From the NCBI GenBank assembly GCA_903847545.1, contig CAINDZ010000311.1:1-11989 (forward strand): a stretch of 11,989 nucleotides of DNA, read 5' to 3'. Positions 1 to 5,835 of the stretch are shown here, one piece after another. Every line of letters starts with the position of its first letter. Position 1 is the first letter of the stretch. The DNA comes from an uncultured bacterium. Lineage in GTDB: Bacteria; Krumholzibacteriota; Krumholzibacteriia; LZORAL124-64-63. The position numbers were made by a program, and so were the translations under genes. Under the pieces are notes generated by a model. The model saw only the letters and a list, made by a program, of their open reading frames with translations, was not told where the DNA came from and made no database searches.

Positions 1-183
1 CAGCGACGACCCGCCGCCCTCGGTGCGCCGCGAGCGCGCCACCGCCGCGGCCAGCTTCGCGTACGGCAGCACGCGCCAGCCCGCGCGGCGCAGGGCGGCG
101 ATGTCGGCCGGGCCGGCCAGCCAGTGCAGTTCGCGCAGGCGCGGGGACGGGGAGGTTGATGCGCGCGGAAGCGTCTGGTCCAT
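1..183 (-). CDS. 5' end of an unrecognised protein, cut by the left window edge
   Basis: Reading the minus strand from an ATG at 183 gives 61 codons open to the window edge. The protein begins MDQTLPRASTSP and continues through a segment containing LHWLAGPADIAALRRAG and GWRVLPYAKLAAAVARSR. The codons mostly end in G or C, as in the neighbouring GC-rich genes, and the residue mix looks like a soluble globular protein. I do not recognise the family, and no signal peptide or membrane segment is visible. The frame stays open upstream of 183 without a stop, so a GTG start at about 219 or 225 is also possible, although no good ribosome binding site marks either choice. The gene is divergent from the DUF418 gene, with about 56 bp between the two starts. 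Confidence 0.45.
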   Translation of the reverse strand, partial: MDQTLPRASTSPSPRLRELHWLAGPADIAALRRAGWRVLPYAKLAAAVARSRRTEGGGSSL

Positions 184-239
184 GCGAAGGCCGTCCGCAA
201 GCGCCGGGCCGCTTGGCACGACCACCCCCCGCGCGTAGA

Positions 240-1481
240 ATGACAGCTTCCCTGCCTGGAGCCGGAACCCGTCGGGAAGGTCGCCCGTTGCCGTCGGTCG
301 CCACCACGCCGCGCGCGCGGATCCAACTGGTCGACGCCCTGCGCGGCGCCGCGCTGGCGGGCATCTGCCTGCTGCACGCGATCGGGCACTGGAGCTTCGC
401 GAGCTACCCGGCCGCCCAGCCGGGCTGGCAGGCGACGCTCGATGCGCGGACCCGGCAGCTGGGGCTGCTGCTCCTCGAGGGCAAGGCCTACGCGGTGTTC
501 GCCCTCCTGTTCGGCATGAGCTTCTTCCTCATCCTCGACCACTGGTCGAGCCGCGGCATCCGCCCCACCGGCAGGTTCGCGTGGCGGCTGGCGCTGCTCG
601 GCGTCATCGGCTACGTGCACGGCATCGTCTTTCGTGGCGACTTCCTGCTGCCCATCGCGGTGGTCGGGCTGCCGCTGGTGCTGATCCATCGCCTGCGCAA
701 CCGGGCACTCGTGTGGCTCGCCGTCGTGCTGCTGCAGGTGCCCAGGGTGTGGGAGGCGGTGCGGGCGATCCGCGATCCCGGCTCGGCGCCGTCCGCCGCG
801 CAGGCGGTGGCCGAAGAGCAGCACATCACCGATCTCTGCGCGCACGGCTCGTTCGGGGAAGTCAGCGCGTTCAACGCCGGTCGCGGCCAGGCGGCGCGGC
901 TCTCGTGGCTCCTCGAGTCCGGCCGCTTCACGCAGATGCTGGGCCTGTTCCTGTGCGGGCTGCTGGTCGGCCGCAGCCGCCGGCTTGAGCAGCCGGAGCG
1001 CTGCGCCGGGCCGGCCCGTCGCGCCGTGCTGTCGGGCGCCCTCGCGTTCGCCGCCCTGTACCTCGCCCAGCACCGCCTGGCCGCCTGGGGACTTTCGGGG
1101 CCGGGCCTCGATCGCACCTACAACCTGCTGATGGCCTACCGCAACCTGGCCCAGGTCGTCGTGTATGTCGGCGGGTTCGTCCTGCTCTACAACCTCGCGC
1201 GCGCCCGGCGGGCGCTCGACGTGCTGGCCCCGTACGGACGGATGAGCCTGACCGGCTACGTGACGCAGGGCCTGGTCGGGGTGCCGCTCTTCTACGGCTA
1301 CGGGCTGTCCCTGCACGACCGGCTCGGGCCCTTCGCGAGCGCCGGAGTGGGCATCGCGCTGGTCGCGGTGCAGTGCGCCGGCGCGTACCTGTGGCTGCGA
1401 CGGTTCAACTACGGGCCGCTCGAGTGGCTGTGGCGTTGCGGCACGTTCCTGGATTTCAGGAGTCCGTTGCGGAGGGGGTGA
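240..1481 (+). CDS. DUF418 domain (YeiB-like) multi-pass membrane protein
   Basis: The 413-residue protein starts its conserved part with RIQLVDALRGAALAGI, the N-terminal signature of the DUF418/YeiB family. It ends with GRMSLTGYVTQ, FYGYGLSL and RRFNYGPLEWLWR, the conserved C-terminal DUF418 block. About ten hydrophobic segments lie between these, for example AYAVFALLFGMSFFLIL, MLGLFLCGLLVG and VVVYVGGFVLLYNLA, so it should be a polytopic inner-membrane protein. The family has no firmly established reaction; transport or acyltransferase-like roles have been suggested only by analogy. The ATG at 240 has no clear Shine-Dalgarno sequence. A TTG at 288 has GGGAAGG seven bases upstream and would leave the usual short lead-in before RIQLVDALRG, so the true start may be 288. 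The gene converges on the toxin gene, with 38 bp between their stop codons. Confidence 0.88.
   Translation: MTASLPGAGTRREGRPLPSVATTPRARIQLVDALRGAALAGICLLHAIGHWSFASYPAAQPGWQATLDARTRQLGLLLLEGKAYAVFALLFGMSFFLILDHWSSRGIRPTGRFAWRLALLGVIGYVHGIVFRGDFLLPIAVVGLPLVLIHRLRNRALVWLAVVLLQVPRVWEAVRAIRDPGSAPSAAQAVAEEQHITDLCAHGSFGEVSAFNAGRGQAARLSWLLESGRFTQMLGLFLCGLLVGRSRRLEQPERCAGPARRAVLSGALAFAALYLAQHRLAAWGLSGPGLDRTYNLLMAYRNLAQVVVYVGGFVLLYNLARARRALDVLAPYGRMSLTGYVTQGLVGVPLFYGYGLSLHDRLGPFASAGVGIALVAVQCAGAYLWLRRFNYGPLEWLWRCGTFLDFRSPLRRG
274..280 (+). promoter_or_regulatory. candidate ribosome binding site favouring a TTG start at 288
   Basis: GGGAAGG lies seven bases before the in-frame TTG at 288-290 of the DUF418 gene. 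The upstream ATG at 240 follows a C-rich stretch with no purine-rich site. This supports, but does not prove, the shorter protein beginning with PSVATTPRAR after the initiator. Confidence 0.35.
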
Positions 1482-1519
1482 GTGGGGAGTGGGCGCGAGA
1501 GTGAGGTTGGCTTCGCGGC

Positions 1520-2386
1520 CTACCGGATCAACGCCCCGATCCGCGGCCGCAACCCGGCGATCACCGTTTCGAAGCACGGCAGCTCCGTGACCAGCGGGCC
1601 AAGCCATTGTTCCCAGGTCCGCTCCACGTTGCCGAGTACGACGTCGGGGAAAAAGTCATCCGGTCGGGAGAACGCGACATTCCGCACGGCGCACTTCGCG
1701 CTCAGGAGGTCCGCAAATCCCGCCAATTCCATCTGGTCGCCATAGGCATCGAACAAGCGCCACAGGTCGTAGTAGTCCCGTGCGCGCGACCGACCCCAAC
1801 CCCGCTCTTCCAGCCTGCGGGCGTGCTGGAGGATCGCCCGGAGCTTCTCCGCCACGATCTCCTCCAGTGCGTAGACCTGGACATCGGCCTGGAGCGGCTC
1901 GCCGTACTCATGGAGGATCGGGCGCCGCGTCATGGGCCGCATGACGGGCTCGTCCATCGTCACCTCGACCATCACGCGCGTGGCCGGCTCCTTCTGCCAC
2001 GGCAGCCGGGCGCGGATCGTGAAGAATTCCTGGCCGCCGGGGTGCGGGTCGCGCTCCGTGTAGCGGGTGCAATCGATGCCGACGGGCGCATGTTCGTCGA
2101 CGAGCCGAGCTGCCGCCGCACAGGCCTCGCCGACCGCAGCGAACAGCGCCTCGCCGGTCGGGACGCCCGGCAGTCCCGTGAAGTCCAGATCCTCCGAGAA
2201 GCGGTATTCCCCGAAGTAGCACTTCTTGAGCGCCGTGCCTCCCTTGAAGACCAGGGAATTCCGCAGGCTCTCCACCTGTTCGATGCCGGCCAGGATCCAC
2301 GAGAGCAGGTAGTCCCGCTCAAGGACGTCCCACGGCAGGCCACTATCCCTTCGGGCCTCCTGAAGCCGGGTACGCAGCAGCTTCAT
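1520..2386 (-). CDS. AbiEii/AbiGii-type nucleotidyltransferase toxin (type IV toxin-antitoxin)
   Basis: This 288-residue protein has the nucleotidyltransferase signature of AbiEii toxins. The glycine motif FKGGTALKK lies near residues 47-55, followed by YRFSEDLDF near 61-69, where D66 and D68 form the metal-binding D-x-D. A third conserved block, EEIVAEKLRAIL near 175-186 and RARDYYDLWRL near 201-211, matches the family's K...RDxYDL region. Known AbiEii-family toxins (AbiEii, MenT) are nucleotidyltransferases; MenT3 adds nucleotides to tRNA acceptor ends and blocks translation. The substrate here cannot be read from sequence. The start at 2386 is well supported by GGGGAGG seven bases upstream. 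The reading frame overlaps the end of the upstream antitoxin gene by 44 nt, which suggests translational coupling. All key residues are present, so the toxin looks intact. Confidence 0.93.
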   Translation of the reverse strand: MKLLRTRLQEARRDSGLPWDVLERDYLLSWILAGIEQVESLRNSLVFKGGTALKKCYFGEYRFSEDLDFTGLPGVPTGEALFAAVGEACAAAARLVDEHAPVGIDCTRYTERDPHPGGQEFFTIRARLPWQKEPATRVMVEVTMDEPVMRPMTRRPILHEYGEPLQADVQVYALEEIVAEKLRAILQHARRLEERGWGRSRARDYYDLWRLFDAYGDQMELAGFADLLSAKCAVRNVAFSRPDDFFPDVVLGNVERTWEQWLGPLVTELPCFETVIAGLRPRIGALIR

Positions 2387-3221
2387 GTGCCGACCTCCCC
2401 GGCAGGTTGACCTGGATCATCCAGCGCCCATCGCAAGGACCCCGCCGCTCGCCCGTCGGATCCAGTGTCCGGTACCCCTTGACGGAGAAGGAGAGCAACC
2501 GATCGAGGTGCGGGGACGTCAGACCCAAGTGATCGAGCACCCAGCCGAGCCGCTTGATGGTGGCCCCGTCGAGCCGGAGGGCGTAGTCGATGATGCGGTC
2601 CAGGTCCAGGTCGGCCAGCCTGACCTCGAACGCGTTGAGGACTTCCGCGAAGTCACCGCACAATTGCGGCTTCGACAGGCCGTCGATCAGCGTGCGCTCC
2701 GGATCGGTCACCGTCACACGGGCATCGCCGATCCAGACCTGCTCCGTGCCGAAGAACCGCTCGGGATCGACCTGCGCGAAGGTGAAGACCGCCCCGCCCG
2801 CAGGGTAGCCGTCATCCCCGGTGGTCGATTCGCGCCCGCGTGTCCGCGGCACGGATACGGCCGCCGTGGTCAGGACATGCACTCGCCGCGGCACCTGCTG
2901 CGTGAGCCCATGGAAATGCATCGCCGACCAGTGCGACACGGCCGCCGGCTGGACAAGGGCCATGGCGATCTCGAACTCGTGGACCGGCGCCACACCGGGA
3001 ACCTCGGCGGTCAGGGCGTAGAGCCCCCGCCGGAGCGGGACGATCCAGCCGTCGCGCCCCACGTGGTGCAGGGCTTCCAGGAGGTAGTCGCCCTTCAGGC
3101 CGACCCGCGGGGCGAATTCCCGGGCCTGGTCCGTGGTGAAGATGCGATGGCCATGGCTGGCCAGGAGCCGGACCAGGTCGATTCCGACGGCAGACTTCTT
3201 GTGCTTTTTTTCGGTATTCAT
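2343..3221 (-). CDS. AbiEi-family antitoxin / autorepressor (type IV toxin-antitoxin)
   Basis: This protein of about 292 residues has an N-terminal winged-helix region: LVRLLASHGHRIFTTDQA is followed by ALHHVGRDGWIVPLRRGLYAL, the wing and the typical G-x-Y. Then comes the AbiEi core with EFEIAMALVQPAAVSHWSA and RVHVLTTA, and later VTDPERTLIDGL. In this family the N-terminal domain binds the operon promoter and represses it, and the C-terminal domain is needed to neutralise the toxin without forming a stable complex. I chose the ATG at 3221 (MNTEKKHKKSAVG). A GTG at 3242 is in frame but has no ribosome binding site and would overlap the operator-like repeats. The gene overlaps AbiEii by 44 nt, and a clear promoter lies 47 bp or more upstream. 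It is somewhat longer than many AbiEi proteins; the tail after about residue 250 is less conserved. Confidence 0.88.
   Translation of the reverse strand: MNTEKKHKKSAVGIDLVRLLASHGHRIFTTDQAREFAPRVGLKGDYLLEALHHVGRDGWIVPLRRGLYALTAEVPGVAPVHEFEIAMALVQPAAVSHWSAMHFHGLTQQVPRRVHVLTTAAVSVPRTRGRESTTGDDGYPAGGAVFTFAQVDPERFFGTEQVWIGDARVTVTDPERTLIDGLSKPQLCGDFAEVLNAFEVRLADLDLDRIIDYALRLDGATIKRLGWVLDHLGLTSPHLDRLLSFSVKGYRTLDPTGERRGPCDGRWMIQVNLPGRSAHEAAAYPASGGPKG
2394..2400 (-). promoter_or_regulatory. strong ribosome binding site of the toxin gene, inside the antitoxin gene
   Basis: On the minus strand GGGGAGG is followed by seven bases and then the ATG at 2386. It lies within the last codons of the AbiEi-like gene, so the toxin start is embedded in its partner. 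This fits coupled translation of an antitoxin-first type IV operon. Confidence 0.7.
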
Positions 3222-3231
3222 TGGATCTTGT

Positions 3232-3251
3232 CCAGTTTTCACCAGTTTTCA
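3232..3251. repeat. perfect 10-bp tandem direct repeat, candidate AbiEi operator
   Basis: CCAGTTTTCA occurs twice back to back, at 3232-3241 and 3242-3251. The pair sits between the -10 box and the antitoxin start, one helical turn apart, where a repressor would block transcription or early elongation. AbiEi proteins autorepress by binding repeats in their own promoter, so an operator role is plausible. This is inferred from position and repetition only. Confidence 0.5.
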
Positions 3252-3267
3252 ACAATTTGTCATCAAC

Positions 3268-3296
3268 ACAATATGGCAATCATTGGACATTGTCAA
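3268..3296 (-). promoter_or_regulatory. sigma70-like promoter of the AbiE operon
   Basis: On the minus strand a perfect -35 box TTGACA (3296-3291) is followed by 17 bases and a -10 box TATTGT (3273-3268). It lies in an AT-rich stretch of an otherwise GC-rich window, about 47 bp upstream of the antitoxin ATG at 3221. The perfect -35 and ideal spacing make this the best promoter in the window. It faces only the AbiEi-AbiEii pair. Confidence 0.75.
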
Positions 3297-3320
3297 ATAT
3301 ATGAACGTCGCTCTCTGGAA

Positions 3321-3333
3321 GCCACGCCGTGGC
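3321..3333. repeat. 13-bp perfect palindrome upstream of the AbiE promoter
   Basis: GCCACG-C-CGTGGC is a perfect inverted repeat with a one-base centre, about 25 bp upstream of the AbiE -35 box and across the possible GTG start at 3329. It could be a binding site for a dimeric regulator or simply a small stem. No function is shown by sequence alone. Confidence 0.3.
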
Positions 3334-3529
3334 CGACAAAGACCGCCGCGCCTCTAGCCCCGCCACACACGCCAAGCGACTTCCACTGTGGCGCACTCAA
3401 ATTCCATCAAATCCCCTGCACCTCGACGTGGTGGTTGCGCAACCCTCAAACAAAGACATCGCGGCGGCCGCGGGCGAATACTGCTGGTTGATGCAAGCTA
3501 TGCGGCGGGAGGTCGAAGGCCTTCGCTAG
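3329..3529 (+). CDS. doubtful 66-residue ORF, divergent from the AbiE operon
   Basis: A GTG at 3329 with GGAAG seven bases upstream opens a 66-codon frame ending in TAG. Its latter half (DVVVAQPSNKDIAAAAGEY, then CWLMQAMRREVEGLR) looks like an amphipathic helix and is more protein-like than the start. Codon third positions are only moderately G/C-rich, less than in the clear genes. No family is recognised, and no promoter is seen on this strand. It may be a small gene, the tail of a decayed gene, or chance. It is listed because no better gene occupies the region. Confidence 0.2.
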   Translation: MADKDRRASSPATHAKRLPLWRTQIPSNPLHLDVVVAQPSNKDIAAAAGEYCWLMQAMRREVEGLR

Positions 3530-3787
3530 CGCCGGCCCACAGGGAGTTAGGGAAGTGGCGGGCCAGAGGGGACCCTCGTCTCAAGTGGGCGCTTGCCAGT
3601 TGCGCGACCCGCGTTGCTGCAGCAAGACCGCCCGGGAGGGGCAGAATCCTGTACGCTGTCCAACGCACAATAGCAGGCTGATCGATCGTCGACGAAGCCC
3701 CTCCCTCCGATCATCAAGAAGCGGCCCCGGTCGCGGCCGGCCGGGGCCTTTGGAGAATCGTGTCGTAAGGTGACTAGCCGCCCCACA
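3530..3787. other. intergenic stretch without a recognisable gene
   Basis: No frame here gives a convincing protein on either strand, and I see no tRNA-like T-loop or anticodon arm and no known small-RNA signature. The only strong structure is the GC hairpin at 3723-3748. The stretch separates the doubtful plus-strand ORF from the stop codon of the interrupted secreted-protein gene at 3788. Confidence 0.5.
3723..3751. terminator. strong GC hairpin, possible terminator of the secreted-protein gene or of plus-strand transcription
   Basis: GGCCCCGG (3723-3730) pairs exactly with CCGGGGCC (3741-3748) around a ten-base GC-rich loop, followed by TTT on the plus strand. On the minus strand the stem lies about 40 bp past the stop at 3788 and is followed only by GCTTCTT. 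The U-tract is short in both directions, so intrinsic termination is uncertain; the stem could act in both directions or protect the 3' end. Confidence 0.4.
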
Positions 3788-5740
3788 TCACTTCAAGAGC
3801 GTCAGTCGCTTCGTGTCGCTCATGCCATCGCCTTTCAGTCGACACAAGTACACCCCGGCTGCAACCGCCCCTCCTGATTCGTCTCTTCCGTCCCAACGAA
3901 TAGTGTGGTTTCCAGCAGACCGTTCGCTTCTATGTAGCAACGTCCGCACAGTGCGCCCTGCAAGATCATAAATCGCGAGACTCACTGCCTGCGCGTACGG
4001 CAGGTCGAATGACACCGTGGTGCCGGGATTGAATGGGTTTGGACAAATTTCTGCGAGGTGCGCCCTGCCCTCTGCAGTCGGGCCATCTGCGCCATCGTCC
4101 TTGCCTGCGATGCCAAGCTGCAGCAGATGCAGACCGCTAAGCTGTGTCTTATCCGCTCCTGCCACACTCCCGAGAACAGTCTCCCCGGGTCCGCCCGGCC
4201 CGATCACGATCAAAGTGCAGGCGGGCTCGCCACCCGAATCACTCATTGCCAACACAGACCGATCAATTGCTTCCGCTGCCGGCACCCACGAGAGGCTTCC
4301 GGTCGGCGCCGCGGCAAGCGTGAACTGCGCAAGACACGCAGTCCAGGCCTCGGGTGCGTCAAGGACAAACTGAATCGCCCCGGATTCAAGTTGACGAAAA
4401 GACAATGTCCCGCGAATCCCTTCTTGCACGGCATTCGACTTTGCCGGGGCGGGGTTCTGAAAGATCTGCACAAACGCGGTCAGGTCTGCAAGCTCGATAC
4501 AGTCCGAAGCCGGATCCACGTTTGCAGAGTAGTTGGCGCATACCAGATATCCGGCATCGCCCGGACACTTGCCGTACGTTTGGGAAAAGAATGCCACGTC
4601 GCTCAGGTCTATCCGCCCTCCACCCGTGAGATCGCCATTACTTGCTGAGGTCCTCCTCAGGAACGACGCCAGCGGCCTCCATTCATTCTGATAACCCTGC
4701 AGCGGCAACAGATACTCGCCACGCAGATCCAGAGGTCCGCATTCCGGAATGGGGAATTGAAACACCGCCGTGTAGTTGTTCGTCGGCGTAAGTTGTTGGC
4801 TGGATGTCACACCATTCATCCTGATCCAACCCTGAGGATACTGTGATACCAACATGGAGCTGTCAAAACTGGCTTCCACCTTGACATTGGGATTGTTCGG
4901 CAATCGATTGTCCGGCGTCCGAGGGAATGCGTTCCACCCAAGCCCGCCCGGGACATCCCACGAGTAATCGGCCGCCAAGTCATCAAGCGGCACCAGCCTC
5001 TGGAAGGTCTGTTTGGGAGTATCATCATCGACAAACTTCCCGGAGCAGCTATACTGCATAAGTTGCCCAACCGACTGTGGGTAATACCGCGTGAACGGAT
5101 GCTGCCCCAACAACTCCAAGGATCCGGAGTAGGGCATCGATGGGTAGTACCCATGCTGTACTTCGTCCGGATAGAAGACGATGGCATTTCCGCCGCGGTC
5201 GAATGAACCAGGCGGATAGTAGGGGACCGAACAAACGTGTGTCCCCTCAACGGACGGAGAGAGTGGATCCAGCGAATCGAGCGTCACGAGAACGCCGGGC
5301 TTCACAATGAGATTCTTCACGATAGGATCATCGGGGCAAATAAAAGTCTGCCAATCGGATTTGACGTACTGCTGGAGCGGGTTGGTGTAAGGATAGTAGC
5401 ACGGCCAGATAGTGTATTCGACTCCAGGCGTGAGATAGACCGTGTAATGCCCGGGAGCGTCGAACTGACGGTACGAGTAGCTTTGCATCGTGTAGTTGTA
5501 GATCCTGATTCAGCCGCTGATGACCGGGGCACCGTCCTGGAATGTCGTAACCGATCCCGTTACCTTCGTGATAGGTGGTGTTTGTGGATCTTCGGGCTGC
5601 CCGCTTGCGCCCATTGCCAACAGTACAAGCACCAAACCAGCGATTGCTGCAACTACCGTACGCTGAATTCGTGGCAGATTCGCGACGTCCGGCTTCAAAG
5701 CAACAATGCACTTCTCTTCGGCGCCGGCGGGGCTATGCAT
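3788..5740 (-). pseudogene. secreted modular protein (Ig-like, dockerin-like, FlgD-like sorting domain) interrupted by an in-frame TGA
   Basis: One frame runs from an ATG at 5740 to a TGA at 3788, about 650 codons, broken once by TGA at 5512-5510. Codons 1-76 give a cytoplasmic lead, a hydrophobic segment VVAAIAGLVLVLLAMGASG like a signal peptide, and VTGSVTTFQDGAPVISG. After the stop, IRIYNYT, DAPGHYTVYLTPGVEYT completes what looks like one carboxypeptidase-regulatory-type beta-sandwich split by the stop. Around codons 370-430 is a dockerin-like pair (GRIDLSDVAFF and CIELADLTAFV); the first calcium loop has G where D is usual. Codons about 565-650 form the FlgD-like / type IX-type sorting domain (NPFNPGTT, GVYLCRL, ending LTLLK). 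The ATG at 5488 after the stop has no ribosome binding site and would lack export signals, so a separate downstream gene is unlikely. A nonsense mutation (CGA or TGG to TGA), a sequencing error or readthrough would each explain this. Binding partner and substrate are unknown. Confidence 0.8.
5510..5512 (-). other. in-frame TGA interrupting the secreted-protein gene
   Basis: The minus-strand codons around it read GGC TGA ATC AGG ATC TAC. The same frame is open for 76 codons before and 573 after. The stop falls inside a beta-sandwich between GAPVISG and IRIYNYT, where family members usually have a short residue before an alternating I/V-R-I strand. Confidence 0.85.
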
Positions 5741-5835
5741 GGCACAAGCTCACTTTCATTGCAGGCAATTCATAAGCAACGCAGCTTCGTCATGATTCGC
5801 GACTGCGCATGTCGACGCAAACAAGACCGATCCCG

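Larger units (their letters stand above)
3220..3296. repeat. second direct-repeat pair bracketing the AbiE promoter
   Basis: The 15-mers at 3220-3234 (ATTGGATCTTGTCCA) and 3282-3296 (ATTGGACATTGTCAA) match at 12 of 15 positions. The distal copy covers the -35 box and contains the palindrome GACA-T-TGTC. The proximal copy overlaps the antitoxin start codon. Together with the tandem decamers this suggests a compound operator. A chance match in AT-rich DNA remains possible. Confidence 0.35.

Noticed and set aside
2385..3491. Plus-strand open frame of about 368 codons opposite the antitoxin gene
   Set aside because: It is antisense to a recognised AbiEi-type protein and rich in R, P and H, with no domain or ribosome binding site.
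3530..3720. tRNA or known small-RNA gene in the gap
   Set aside because: No acceptor/T-arm pattern or recognisable conserved RNA core was found on either strand.
5510..5512. UGA as a sense codon through an altered genetic code
   Set aside because: Four other clear genes in the window (DUF418, propeller, GH38 and the secreted protein itself) end in TGA at positions that fit normal C-termini.
5470..5512. Selenocysteine insertion at the UGA
   Set aside because: No stable stem-loop is visible just downstream, and the site is a structural beta-sandwich strand rather than a redox centre.
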